NCBI GenBank assembly: GCA_946811695.1
Contig: OX328123.1
Span: 36,321,660-36,385,659 of the forward strand
Origin: Gonocerus acuteangulatus
Taxonomy: Eukaryota; Arthropoda; Insecta; Hemiptera; Coreidae
DNA length: 64,000 bases
Direction of reading: 5' to 3'
Made by a program: the position numbers and the translations under genes. Below, one piece after another: positions 42,971 to 55,563 of the stretch. The notes under the pieces are model-generated. The model was not told the origin of the DNA. It worked only from the letters and a program-made list of their open reading frames with translations, and did not search any database. How positions within the stretch are numbered: position 1 is the first letter of the stretch; the number at the start of each line of letters is the position of its first letter.

Positions 42971-43550
42971 ACGTCCCTCTTGCCGGAGCTACATAACTAA
43001 GCATATTCTTCAGAAAGTTTGTAAGCCACATTGCTGAAAATTAACATTCTTCTTATTTCTGACTACTAAATAGCTTCTTTCCTTGAATGAGAAAAAAATA
43101 TATTTGTTATTAAGAGCTAACATACTCATTAAAAAAAAAAAAAAAGTTTTGAATAGCAGTTTGTCAGAAAACCCCCACACCCTCACTTATTGATTTTACT
43201 TATCTTCACAACACATCTTTCTGATAAATTGAATATGTGGTATTCCAGGTTTTGTTGCAAGGAACCAAAATTTATGGCCAATTAAGGAAAATTAATAATT
43301 TGGGTCCAGAATAAACCCTCCTTCTGTAAGGGCCGATTTTATTGGTTCAATCATCCGTTATGGAAATACTATGTACTAATATTCGCGACAAAACTTGTGG
43401 CCACTATGGTGTTAACGTGCATATTTATGTAAATTTTTTCAGAGGTAATTTTTGTATCAAGTAGATAGAGTTGATAAAGATATAAATGATGTTTCTAAAA
43501 TTCTTTTATGAGTGCAACCTTAATATCTAAACCCCTTCAGAGAGTGCTAA
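42971..43550 (+). mobile_element. Helitron-like element, subfamily B, end-to-end 580-bp copy
   Basis: Begins ACGTCCCTCTTGCCGGAGCT (diverged AGTCCGTCACGCAGGAGCT) and AAGCATATTCTTCAG. It passes through ACCCCCACACCCTCACTTAT and GTGTTAACGTGCATATTTAT and ends CAGAGAGTGCTAA at 43550. The (AT)n block is reduced to a few bases, which shows the tract is optional. The hairpin is degraded. Confidence 0.65.
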
Positions 43551-43622
43551 CATTTATTTCACCAACTTTGTTAAAAATTATATCATTTTTTTTACCATTC
43601 ATAATAAAGTTCTTGCAAACAA

Positions 43623-43680
<58 letters not shown>

Positions 43681-44407
43681 CAAGAGTTATTTCATTGAAA
43701 TTATTGAACATTTGTTCAGAGAGTTCTGTAAATATTTAAATTATTTCATGATAGTATAAACACGCAAATTATTTGATTGAAGTCAATATCAATTATTAAT
43801 GAGTTTATATTTTACATTAGAGCAATGAGGAATAAAGAAAATTTATTTCTTCTTTTTCCTATTAATTTTTGTCACCAACAACATTTGAGGTAATTATTAG
43901 TACAAACATTTTAATCGATTTTGACCTCAACAAAAAAAAAAAAAAATAATAATAAAGACAATTGGTTTGAGGTCAAGATCTATTAAATTTGTCTTTAATG
44001 AAAATTTATTTCTTTAATAATGTTTTTACATCATTGACGATAGAGAAAAAACCTTTTTAATAGAGAAAATTGAGTAGGTTATTTGAGTTAGTTATTTATA
44101 GTCATAAATCCAGTAGGTGTCATTGTTAGTGTTATTAATTGTCAGTTTAGAAAGTCATAAGTCCAGTAGTTGTCATTGTTATTAGCAGTTAGATAGTCAA
44201 TATCTAGGTGTAGGAACACTATATATTCCTCTCAATAAATCGATTAGTCCTAGTAATACATTAGCTTCTTAGTATTGCAACACTGCTGGCTTATTTAAAA
44301 CTCAAAATATATCTCATCTATAAAATCACTTTCAATGTTGCTAAATTGCACTGCATAATTACCATAAACTTCCAAAATAACTAATTTAACCTACATAAAT
44401 ATAAATC
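43551..44407. other. No gene; 50-base A run
   Basis: An A homopolymer at 43626-43676 could be a retroelement tail, but no coding LINE sequence precedes it. The repeated phrase AAGTCCAGTAGTTGTCATTG / AAATCCAGTAGGTGTCATTG (44105-44180) is a short local duplication. Confidence 0.5.
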
Positions 44408-44690
44408 TGGGGGCAAGGTTAGCTCCGTGGTAGAGCACTAGGCTTGTATGCTGGAGGACCTGAGTTCAAATCCCGAGCAAGCACTAAAGATTTTTATCTT
44501 TTAGAGTCTTTGTTCATGCGTTGGATTCGGCTCCCTGACCGTTCCTAGGCCAACCCAGCCTTAATTTATTAATGGATACCTTGGTTCTAATGACCCTAGC
44601 AGTCAAAGCAGCAAAGTGGAAAATCAGGTGGCCAGAGCATAGTACTGACCACACTATCTCCCTAGTGTGCCATGAATCCTCTATAGTATC
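44408..44690 (+). mobile_element. tRNA-derived SINE (tRNA-Ala-like head)
   Basis: The head has TAGCTCCGTGGTAGAGC (A box region, 44420), an anticodon-arm-like GGCTTGTATGCTGG and B box AGTTCAAATCC (44463-44473). The body has GGTGGCCAGAGCATAGTACT and CCCTAGTGTGCCATGAATCC, shared with 9036-9215. The acceptor stem does not close, and the family has a constant body, so it is a SINE rather than a tRNA gene. Confidence 0.8.
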
Positions 44691-45336
44691 TTTTATATGG
44701 GTCATTTCATGTCAAATCACTCACTCGCTATGTGCACTCTTGTCTCAGATATTGTTCAGCATTTTTTGAAGGAAACATTTATGAGATAAAATCAAATTAA
44801 TTTTTTCAGAGTTCTTGATCAAAAATTGAACTTGGGGGAAATTTTGTTTTCATAAGTTTGGCTATTTTACTTCTGAGATCAAATTAAAGAGAAAGCTTTT
44901 CTATTTCAAAATGAGCTAAAAAAAATGATACTACGGACAATATGATGCCACTCATCAAGGAAAGTTTTTTTGATACTTTATTAATAGCTGCCTTAATTAT
45001 ACAACATTTTTTTCATTCCAGAGGCCACTTCTATTGTATCTGAGAAAAGCAGTAACACATTTAAAAAATGTTATATACAACTCCAAAATCGTCATTAATT
45101 TAAGTTATAACAAAAACGGCTAAGTCATGACTGATGAACGGTGTTCCTTTGACACTAGCCAAGGTAAAAATGTATGCAATGGAACTGGATCAAGGATCTT
45201 ACCACAAGAGCAAGTCATCGAAGAACTGTTGGGGGCAGATTTTAAATGCTCATCATTTGTTTAAATTTTCCTCCTAAAGCATTAAGGGGATTCAGATGTT
45301 TTGACTCCACTAGAGGTAGCACTAAACGAAGATTTA

Positions 45337-45367
<31 letters not shown>

Positions 45368-46477
45368 GGAAAGCAATGCCAATTAAAGGAATCAGAGAAA
45401 ATCACTTCTCAAAGACAAACTAAACAAATGAGTTGACTTACTTTAGAGTCAGATAAACTTCAAATTTACATTTTAAGAAGTTGGCTTTTAAGTATACTTT
45501 TTCTTAAGAATTTCTTTCTTTTTTTTTTTTATAATCGCAAAGAACACACTTTTTATTTTTTTATGATACATGTGGTGATTTGTGGGAAAGTAGTTACTTC
45601 TTATTTATTGTAAAATAATGTATATAAAATATAAGAAATAAAATAATAAATTAGAAGCCAAGAATCAGTCAAAAGATAAATAAATAAATAAAAACTTACT
45701 GAACCTATCAATTTAAAAAATTATAAACTTTTTTTTTCATCATATCATTCTATCTTCTGTGGCATGACTCTTTGTTGTAGTATTACTATTATAGCTTATT
45801 TTGAAAAGTATTAGCTTCAATTTGACACCGCTGGATCGGTAGAAAAGCAAATACAACACAAGCTTTTTTTTTATAACTGATATCAGAAGTTTAATAGCCA
45901 AAATCATGAAAAAAAAAAAAAAAAAAATCCTCTATGTTCAATATTCAGTTTTATATAGCATTTTGAAACTAAGAATAAATTTTTGTTAAGTTTAGGTTTT
46001 ATGTTTATTTATACTTCCTGGGTATATTGGCTCCCCTTACGGACAAGTTATCTGTTAGATCAAAGTTTTGGCTAAATCTGCATGCAGTTATTAAGTGTTT
46101 TATGTTCTTGTTTTCAGCTCTTATCGAATGAATGTAAGCTTGAGGTTGCACGCAACAGAATCCCCTACTGTGTCTGGCCCTCTGTGCCCTTGTGACTTTC
46201 AAAGGACTGGATTTGATAAGAAATAAATAAGAATTAAGCAAGATTTTTATAATAAATATAAAAGAGGAAAACATTTTATGTTTATTTCACCTTGATATGG
46301 ATTAGCTTAAGCCCATTAAACCAAGGATGTCTCGTGCTAACAAAATATCTTTCTGAAGAATGTACTTATTTATGCAATCCCTGCATGTTGAACGATTTAT
46401 AAGGTGTGCATTAATACTGAATGGCCTATCCTTAGACAGCAAATAACAATAATTAATATATTATATATATATTATAA
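44691..46477. other. No gene seen
   Basis: AT-rich with A or T runs at about 45335-45361, 45520-45530 and 45908-45927. A minus-strand 89-codon frame at 46005-46274 has no recognisable domain. Confidence 0.5.
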
Positions 46478-46565
46478 TAATTATTGCTGAATTGCTCTTC
46501 TGTTACCTCTTTCGCTTGAAGCCCATTCCAATAATGCAACAAGAAAAGCAATTCAGCAATAATTA
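46478..46565. repeat. Inverted repeat, perfect 19-bp arms, 50-bp spacer
   Basis: TAATTATTGCTGAATTGCT (46478-46496) and its exact complement (46547-46565). AT-rich inverted DNA also precedes it. Could be the ends of a tiny MITE; no target duplication seen. Confidence 0.85.
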
Positions 46566-46889
46566 ATGTCTATTTACTACTTCCCATTAAATTAATGGTA
46601 AATTTAAAAAAAAAAAAAAAAAAAACAACCTACTGTTATTTGTCAATCAGTACAATTGCGTTTTTTTTTTTTTTTTTTTCAACTACTGATTACAGCATAT
46701 TAACCACTCATAAGACAAATAACAATAGCATTTTTTAAAATTCTAGTCATTCAAGGAATTCTATGTAGTCATTTAACGCAGCCTCTTGATTCGTTTATAA
46801 ACTAATAGCCTGCTTAAAACTCCCCTAGGGAGCAGGTCGATCGCCACCATAGATCCAGTAAGATTTCAAAGAAAATGCTTGGGGAAAAA

Positions 46890-47684
46890 GTCCTACGGAA
46901 AATGTATGTATGTATGAATAGGGTTTAAGGACGAAGCACGTCAAAGGTTACCATCGTCCTGTCCTCCGGAAAAGCAACTCCTACAGAAAATGTATGTATG
47001 TAGGAATAGGGTTTAAGGACGAAGCACGTCAAAGTTTACCATCGTCCTGTCCTCCGGAAAAGCAACTCCTACAGAAAATGTATGTATGTAGGAATAGGGT
47101 TTAAGGACGAAGCACGTCAAAGTTTACCATCGTCCTGTCCTCCGGAAAAGCAAGTCCTTCGGAAAATGTATGTATGTATGAATAGGGTTTAAGGACGAAG
47201 CACGTCAAAGGTTACCATCGTCCTGTCCTCCGGAAAAGCAAGTCCTACGGAAAATGTATGTATGTATGAATAGTGTTTAAGGACGAAGCACGTCAAAGGT
47301 TACCATCGTCCTGTCCTCCGGAAAAGCAAGTCCTACGGAAAATGTATGTATGTATGAATAGGTTTTAAGGACGAAGCACGTCAAAGGTTACCATCGTCCT
47401 GTCCTCCGGAAAAGCAAGTCCTACGGAAAATGTATGTATGTATGAATAGGGTTTAAGGACGAAGCACGTCAAAGATTACCATCATCATGTCCTCCGGAAA
47501 AGCAAGTCCTACGGAAAATGTATGTATGTATGAATAGGGTTTAAGGACGAAGCACGTCAAAGATTACCATCGTCCTGTCCTCCGGAAAAGCAAGTCCTGC
47601 GGAAAATGTCTGTATGTATGAATAGGGTTCAAGGACGAAGAACGTCAAAGGTTACCATCGTCCTGTCCTCCGGAAAAGCATCTT
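46890..47684. repeat. 88-bp minisatellite, nine units of constant length
   Basis: The GGGTTTAAGGACGAAGC segment starts at 46921, 47009, 47097, 47185, 47273, 47361, 47449, 47537 and 47625, always 88 bases apart. Variation is by substitutions only. Each unit has (TATG)n, a GGACGA...TCGTCC stem around AGCACGTCAAAGGTTACCA, and TCCTCCGGAAAAGCAA. No open frame spans it (88 is not a multiple of three). Confidence 0.96.
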
Positions 47685-47842
47685 TGCGCATTTCCCTATC
47701 TTTCTTATTCCTCGTATTATTTAAAAGGCTTAATGTTGGAACTGTTTATATATATTTTTTAAACCTCTAGCTATTATTGCGAGAACGTTACATTGATAAA
47801 TTAATTATACTGCTTAAAAAAAATGTAAATAACTATTCTGCT

Positions 47843-48620
47843 CTATGGGCCCATGTAGGAGATAATTTCGGTGCGGGAGGAGGCTAGGAACATTTTGGAG
47901 AGGGGTGGGGGGCGTGGAATACTAACAATCTAGAACTTAAAATAGCCAACTAAAACGCTATTACACCCAAAAAAAAATTTCTGAACTACGTGATCTTATT
48001 TAATTTATTTTTAAAGTTATTATAAATACGCCCATATTGTACTTAAATCTCCAGAGATAAACGAAATTATATACGTTGAGACAAAGGATGGAGTAATTTC
48101 CGCTTAGGATACCGTCAGTATCCTGTTGTGGCACCTGAGATCTTACTTCGCTTAGAGGTTTCATTTTAACACTTTCCTACGAAGAAAAGTAGCTATTTAG
48201 GTTGCACTTATGACGAAATTGTTGAAAAATCTCTCCAAATCTTTATTGATCCTACCTAGAAGACACCGAAAATGATCCCCGTTAAAATTTATATATATCT
48301 ATATATAAACAGTAAGGCATCTTTTCGAAAGCTTAATACATTTCCTACAAAAACGGTTATCTAATTTTTGAATGTGAAATCGGAGCCTAAAATTCTAAAG
48401 TGTCGCTTTTGTTCTTTTGAACGTGGTTTTATTAATAGCCTTTTTTTCGGTAAATGAGCAGCATGTTTACATTGCTTGCTGTTTTTGATTGGGCTTACCT
48501 AGTTTCCAGTGCATTGTGGCACATGAGGGTTTTTTCATTTTTCGCAAAATATTAACTGTTTCTGTTCCGAACTTTTCAAATGACACTGGTGGGATAGATG
48601 ACGCAGTTCCTGCGTTTAGA
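47843..48620. mobile_element. Mosaic of MITE and Helitron-like fragments
   Basis: 47843-48045 matches the CATGGGCGT-type MITE of 37476-37732 (shared CTAAAACGCTATTACACC and TGATCTTATTTAATTTA). 48170-48290 is a minus-strand subfamily B 3' end (stem ACTTTTC/GGAAAGT, GGTAGGATC complement). 48598-48618 is a truncated 5' terminus (GATGACGCAGTTCCTGCG). Confidence 0.55.
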
Positions 48621-48961
48621 AATGAAAGAAATCAGTTCTAAAATGGAATTGTATAGGAAGAAAACGATGGGGCCTGGAGAACACAGCGCACAATGAAATA
48701 CTTGTCTAATAAAATAATTTGTCTTAATGGAATCCTGAGGAATGAATGGCCTTAAAGAGCTGGAATTGATGTAGACTCCGAGTACAATTCATCTCATTGT
48801 GTGTTATTGACTCTAATATATAGGATGTGGGCCTCTTCTCTCCACCATCTCCCCCCGTAGGGTGTGTCAATGGCAGGATTGTAGAACACATTCTACGAAT
48901 ATCTATATCCTTAGGCCAGAGCGTCTTGAGAAGTGGCCAGATCCTTGCAAGAGTACGGCTG

Positions 48962-49037
48962 CATGGGCGTATATTGGAAATAATATCCGGGGGGGGGGGG
49001 GGTGAAGCCCTCTCAGCCCCCCTTATATACGCCAATG
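48962..49037. mobile_element. 76-bp MITE with exact 8-bp TSD
   Basis: Ends CATGGGCGTATATTGG and CTTATATACGCCAATG are inverted repeats. TACGGCTG flanks both sides exactly (48954-48961 and 49038-49045). The interior is only a G run and GAAGCCCTCTCAGCC. It is the smallest member here of the family including 37476-37732. Frames crossing it on both strands are not genes. Confidence 0.88.
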
Positions 49038-49066
49038 TACGGCTGACTGTATAAACAATCATTCCG

Positions 49067-50081
49067 ACTTGCAGGAGCTGCCTTATCTTAGCGCGGTTTT
49101 ATAAAAATTATTATCCCTAGGGTCATTTGGAGAGCTTGAAATAGATATAGTTAATATTTTATGAAAAATTCTTACACATATTCCAATGAAATTTGGAAGA
49201 AGAGTGAGCTTTAAGGCGCCATTCTGAACAAAAAACATTTTTACGACACTTCTTTCTCATGAGATACCCACACCATATACCGCGTTTCATTACAATATAG
49301 CAAAAGTTACGACCGGTATGAGTATATTAGTAATTCGTGTCCGGAGTAAACCCCCCCCCCCCTCCTTCTTAGAATTATGGGATACTGTTGAAACATTTTC
49401 TGCATGTTCGAGTTTCATCAACACTAATATGTTGAAATTTTTGTTACGTTTAGAGTAAAGGAAGGGTTAGAATAAAATATTTTATTAACAGACAAAAAAA
49501 GTTTTGGTAACTTTGTATAATTTCGTTAGTATCTCGAAAACCGTTGACAATCTTGCGAAGCGGAAGATTACTATTCGGAAGCTTACTAAATGCTCTACAA
49601 AAAAGGTTCTGAAGAAAGTTTTAATTAGGCGATGTCAATCGGAGAAAAAAGTGCTTAAAGCTTTAAATTAATTGATTTCGTTTATTCCAATGGTTCTTTT
49701 TGTCTGTTTTATTTCTTGTTATTTTTTAATTGCTTATAGTTGGATAATGTATTTGACAATAAAACTGGTTAAGTAAAATAACAAACACAATTTATTGTTA
49801 GAAATATAGATTTCCAAGATTCCAAGACCTTGTCACTAGCGGGTTCGTTTCTAGTGTAGCAGACCCTTCCAGGTAAGATTGTAAATCATGACCTGTCAAG
49901 ACTTTACTACTCACAGGAATGGCGTTAGTGACCTTAAGGTTTGACACGCCATTATAATAATTAATAAAAAAAAAAAGACTGGTGGAACCAAAATAATAAC
50001 TGCTTCTATTTTAATCTTTCCAAATTAGACTAGGGATATGAACGGAACCGCGCTAAGATGATGCAGTCCTGCGAGACGGAC
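49067..50081. mobile_element. Helitron-like copies in head-to-head arrangement
   Basis: 49067-49350 is plus-oriented (TCCGACTTGCAGGAGCTGCC, CTTAGCGCGG, then an AACCCCC... block). 49370-50081 is minus-oriented subfamily A ending AACCGCGCTAAGATGATGCA and GACGGACTTT. The minus copy carries the same SINE-type tail (complement of GGCGTGTCAACCCTTAAGG near 49940) at the same internal place as the 20941 copy, so that insertion predates amplification of this lineage. Confidence 0.65.
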
Positions 50082-50257
50082 TTTTTTTTTACGGTGCGCC
50101 GCGGCGCTTCGACTTCTGGACCATTAGCGCCTACATCCATGGTGCGGCGAGGAATTTCCTTGTCGAGCTGAGAAAATTCCTGCCGCTGGTGGGAATCGAA
50201 CCCACCATCTCCCGCATGAGAATCTAAGACGTTAACCACTAGACCACGGGGAGACCC
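50082..50257 (-). mobile_element. tRNA-derived SINE (Glu/Asp-like head) with A tail
   Basis: On the minus strand: GGTCTCCCCGTGGTCTAGTG with a perfect A box TGGTCTAGTGG (50236-50246), then B box GGTTCGATTCC (50192-50202). A non-tRNA body follows (GCAGGAATTTTCTCAGCTCG), then GGCGCTAATGGTCCAGAAG, GCGCACCGT and an A tail (T run 50082-50090). It is inserted directly at the 5' terminus of the Helitron-like copy to its left. Confidence 0.9.
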
Positions 50258-51774
50258 CTGCAGTCATCTTGTTTGAAAAATCAATATATTTTGTAAAGGA
50301 AGTAGAGCAGAGATGGAAAGCATCTTCTCGCAATTTCACGCATTTCAAATCAAATATGTGGCTTGATTGAGAACCACGATTTGGAGTTCTCAAAATCGAT
50401 TTCGTGGGTTTGCTGTCCACAGAATCAATTTGTAGATTGTGGGAACCAATGTAAACTGTTGAATGCAACTCTGGATATGAACAGAACAGCGCTAAGATGA
50501 CACAGTTCCTGCGAGTTGGACTTCTTTACCCAGATAGAAAATAGCGGTAGCCTCGAGATAAATCTCAGTCATAAAACAAAAACGTGTTAAGAACAAATTA
50601 ATTTGTATTGTATATTAAAAAAAAATATCCACGTATTGGCAATCAGGTGGTTTGAGCTCGTCTAAAATCTCACTTTGACTGCATTTTAGTTTATTTTAAG
50701 TACAAAACTAAATTTAAAAAAAGAACAAACGCTGCAAGGATAGAAAATTGAAAATAGCTGGGTCCATGGTTAAAATAGAACGAGTATATTGGAACCCTTC
50801 CTTCAAAATACTTTTAGAACTGTCTTGCCTAAGGTGGTAAAATAAAAAAAAATGAGCCTGTGTAAAGAATGCTCAGTAGAACACCCAAAATAACTTTATA
50901 TATGATTTAATCTATTTTCATAGGGAAAAATTATTCATTAACTCAAACAATTAGGTTAGACAAAAAAAAGAAAAAAAAAAAGCGAACTTTTGGCACTCAA
51001 GGTACGCTCACAAAAGCAGTCAGCAGTAAAATGTTTCTACAAAAACTTTGTAATTTCATTGCTTGGCAAACAAATTTGTTCAACAAAACCATTGGGAGGG
51101 GTGGAAGTGCCTCTAGTGATATTTTATTGAAGGCAACAAGCGAAACAAAATGTCTTACATGATAGATCACCTCAATAATTTTGGCTTTGTATTATCAGGT
51201 GTAGAAACAGACCCTTGCAAATATTTTTACAGCTGCACCACATATTGTTACTCTGAATAATAAATATAAGGTGCATAATGGCATTCTGATTACATTTTCT
51301 AAATGGTCCCATTAGTTATTTTAATTTGCAATGAAATTTATTTGGTATATGAAAAATGATATGAATTTTATTAATTATACAATTTTTTTAATCCTGATTT
51401 TTTTGTTTGCATAAATGAGTTCAATTTTAATATTTTTTAAAATAACTATTTAGTATTGATTTTTTTTATAGAAATTAGTTTTTAATTAAAAAAAATAAAA
51501 CAACCGTTCACAAATTAAAAAATACCCACTCCAAGAAACAGATAGTAAGCATATTTTGTTTATTAAAACATAATAGGTTTGAAACAAGAATAACACATCA
51601 AAAATATAATGGCAATTCGGAAACTTGATGGGCAATCTGAATAAATAATTTTTTAAGAATAATTTATATAGTACGATTTCATTTGACGGCTATAACCCAC
51701 CCTGAAATACATCAAACTCATCAATTCATCCTGAATTTATTCAATCATATTTTCAATATAGATCTACACTATTT
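50258..51774. other. No gene; one Helitron-like 5' end fragment
   Basis: 50462-50525 is a minus-strand A-type end (GATATGAACAGAACAGCGCT, CAGTTCCTGCGAGTTGGACT). The remainder is AT-rich with no recognised feature. Confidence 0.5.
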
Positions 51775-51850
51775 TTTTACGGCGAATTAGTAACTGGGCT
51801 ATTAGTGCCAGGCTATCTACAGGTTGCCACCCTTTTATTTTTCATTCCTA
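51775..51850 (-). mobile_element. SINE tail fragment
   Basis: Minus strand: GGGTGGCAACCTGTAGATAG, GGCACTAATAGCCCAGTTAC, TTCGCCGT and a short A run. It joins the body motif of the Ser-like SINEs to the GGCRCTAAT...GCGCCG tail of the Glu-like SINE, indicating the two families share modules. Confidence 0.6.
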
Positions 51851-51943
51851 TTTTCATATGTAACTATAGTTAATATGTATTATATTGTACCTACTTCGGG
51901 ATTTTTTAAAAAGGTGTATAAATCATGTCAAATGCATATATAA

Positions 51944-51954
51944 ATACACACACA

Positions 51955-52012
<58 letters not shown>
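51944..52012. repeat. (AC)n-(AT)n microsatellite
   Basis: CACACACGC start followed by about 55 bases of AT. Confidence 0.95.
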
Positions 52013-52017
<5 letters not shown>

Positions 52018-52415
52018 TTGAGTCAGCTGATCATTAAAAATATAAAATATAAGAACTTTTAGACATGGATGTAGATCTTTGTGAGGACAAAACATTAAAA
52101 TGTAAGCACTCTTTAAACTTATTATAAGGAAATTATTTAGGAATCTAGCGATCACTACCATCTTTCTAAGGAATATGATTCGGCCGGGTTGATGGATTTT
52201 TTTGCCTCCCCTTCTTCAGCTAATAAGAAAATAAGAGAAAAATCATCACTTTTTTCCTCATATTTGTTTCGAAATGCACTCATGTGCATTCAAAATGTAA
52301 TTTTGTTCCTAACAAAAATGCCTACTTCAAAAGAGTAAAATGCATTAAAAACAGTTGTCCTTAAATAGATTGTTATAATTGGTTAGCAATAACAATAATT
52401 TAAGATACAGGAATA

Positions 52416-52836
52416 CAGGGCCGCCACATCTCAGAGCCTGGCCCAGGACCAGATCACGGGCCCCCACTTCTCAGAGCCACACCGAAAATTCTAGTACTTT
52501 GCCATAGGACTTTGGACATATTAAAATTATTTTCATCTTGAGTTTTGAGCGAAATGATAATAAAAGCCGTCAATCGGTGCTGCAAAGGTCACGTTCGGTA
52601 CTTGTAGTTTTATTACGACTTCTAATGAAATATACTATTCTGGGACTGCACTTGTTTTGTCGTTTATGTACATTAAAAAAATATAGATCCAATTCAAATA
52701 AATATAGGCTACGCCCGTCTATATTTCTAAACCCCATTCTTTTTACAAGCTCAAAACCTACACATTTTTTTTTCCAATTAGCGAGGCCCGGGACAACAGT
52801 ACCCGGCTGCCCCCCCCCCCCCATGTGGCGGCCCTG
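52416..52836. mobile_element. hAT-type MITE, 421 bp, exact TSD
   Basis: Starts CAGGGCCGCCACATCTCAGA and ends ATGTGGCGGCCCTG. CAGGAATA flanks both sides exactly (52408-52415 and 52837-52844). The first ~270 bp and last ~150 bp match the two ends of 5964-6828, so it is an internal-deletion form of the same family. Frames at 52538-52909 cross its right end and are artefacts. Confidence 0.92.
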
Positions 52837-52844
52837 CAGGAATA

Positions 52845-53575
<731 letters not shown>

Positions 53576-53599
53576 ACGGCGTTAGAGTCGACGCCGTAA

Positions 53600-54010
53600 G
53601 CAGGTTCCCACTCAATAAAATCCATTTGCAGATGACTCGGTAATCGCATATAATTTTGAATTCGGAAAACTCCTTTTAAACATTTCCTCAGCAGGACTGA
53701 AATGAAGTTGAACGAGGGAAATGCAAATGAATTAATATCTTAAAAGGATAAATGTTAGATGGTATGGAAAAACTGCCTGACTGTACAGAGATAAAATGTA
53801 TCTTAAAAGAGAAATTGTTAAGTATCTAGGTATAACCTTTCATTATGAGAGAAAGCTGAATCAACAAACCCCTTAGGAATAAAATAGACAAACATACAAG
53901 CAGTTGAGAAAGTAACTCAAGCCAGACCAGAAACTAACAATAACTAAATCAATATATTGGGCCAACTCATGTCAACAACATAATCAGGAGTTCCATCTAG
54001 GGTCTTATAT
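53600..54010 (+). pseudogene. Decayed reverse transcriptase fragment
   Basis: The frame at 53622 reads PFADDSVIAYNFEFGK (RT motif C with DD), SAGLK, and further on, across stops, KYLGITFHYERKLNQQ (the motif following the palm domain). At least five stops. A LINE relic of uncertain clade; the left edge abuts the microsatellite. Confidence 0.6.
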
Positions 54011-55490
54011 CCCTACCAACTGATTGCCTCATCGAAATGCTTTAGGCTCCCTGAAATAATCCAGATTTAGGTCCTATTAGAGGAAAATGGGAATCTTTCC
54101 TCCAGCGCATTAACATCTCACATCAACTATCTTAAGAATTCGAAAACTCGAAGCAGAGATCCCGGGTGAAAGTTGAGCGAAAACAACTTTCCACGAGTGA
54201 GCTTGATTTCCTTCGAAGAGCAAAGATTTAATCTACTTGTGACATTTAAAGAAATGAAAGTTATGAATGTTCTGCAGATCCATATTATCTAATAGTGTGT
54301 GATAAACAGCTGATTCCACGTTCGAACCCTACCTAGTTATAAGCTCAGGATTTTGTTGCATATCCTGGTTGTTTCATTAATATTATTTCTAAAATAAGCT
54401 GGATTCAGGCCTAACGTATCCATATGCTACATTGAATTCTCCCAAAGTATTGGTTTTCTATGTTAAAAAAGTGAAATGAAATACCAACAGATCGCAAATG
54501 ATCAGAGATGCCAGAAAGGAGATAATCGCTAATGTTGCTAATCCCATAAATGCTCGACTTAGTTCTTAGGATGGAAAGAAACATAGGCCATCCCAATTAT
54601 CAGAATTTAGATCAATTTCCTTCACCCCATATTCAAAGCATTGGCCATTATAAGAGTCTGTCGGAAAAATCATCTCCAAAAAAGAGAAGGTACTTCAATT
54701 TTAAAGTTTGTATAACTATGATGCGGGGAAAAACCATTGTCCAAAAAAAAAAAAGGAAATATTAATATTCAAAATAATGAAAGCTTAAATGCATTTAGAG
54801 TTATGCACATAATAAACTTTTACTTAATTAAGAATCTGGGTTACTGTGCCACATATATTTTAAATAATAAACTTTAGCAAGTAAAAAAATTAGTATTTAC
54901 CAATATAAAAGAACATTATTGTTTTATTAAAAATAAAACTGGGTTGCCTGCCATGCATATGATTTATTTTAATGGATTCTTTTTTAAATATGAATTCCTT
55001 ATTTATTTCTCTAGCTGCTAATTGGATCATGTTAAGTAGAAAGGTACCAAGTGCCATTTTTTGAAAAATGAAATGTTTGTTCTGTTTCAGTTGTTGTGTA
55101 CTTCCCAGATTTTATTCTAAATAGAAACTTAGTAAGATAATTTGAAAACATTGTATATTTTGGACGAAAGAAAGAAAATTCTTGATGAGAGAGGTTTTAA
55201 CTTTACTAGTAGTTTTCTCAACAAGTTGTTGCTGTCGCTTGGTTCTTTTCTCAATAACATAATCCAATTTTTGTATATAGATTTTGTTGTTTTCTATTTC
55301 TTCCTTGCTACTTTTCGGAGCAAATTCCAACTACTGGCTCGTCAATAAAATAAATAAACCTCTTGTAGATTGTGATTTAGAAGAAATAATATTTTTATGA
55401 GGATAAAATTGAATTTAAATTTAAACCAAATCAAATTGGTGGTGTATAGGAGTAAGTTAATAAAAAAAGAAACAGTTTGTCACGCAATAT
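54011..55490. other. No gene recognised; region 3' of the second FABP gene
   Basis: Relatively free of known repeats compared with the rest of the window. Frames of 60-72 codons at 54411, 54550, 55112 and 55142 show no domains; the last two are opposite strands of the same AT-rich DNA. Confidence 0.5.
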
Positions 55491-55495
55491 ATGAA

Positions 55496-55501
55496 TGTAT
55501 T
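55496..55501 (-). terminator. Possible variant polyadenylation signal AATACA, FABP copy 2
   Basis: Lies about 65 bases past the stop within TTTTAATACATTC, conserved with copy 1. Confidence 0.35.
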
Positions 55502-55563
55502 AAAAGTATAAGTTACAATATGGTAAAATAGGTAATGGTGCAATATAATTAAATTAAAAATAC

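Noticed and set aside
46890..47684. CRISPR array
   Set aside because: Units are contiguous with no unique spacers, no cas genes are present and the genome is eukaryotic. It is a minisatellite.
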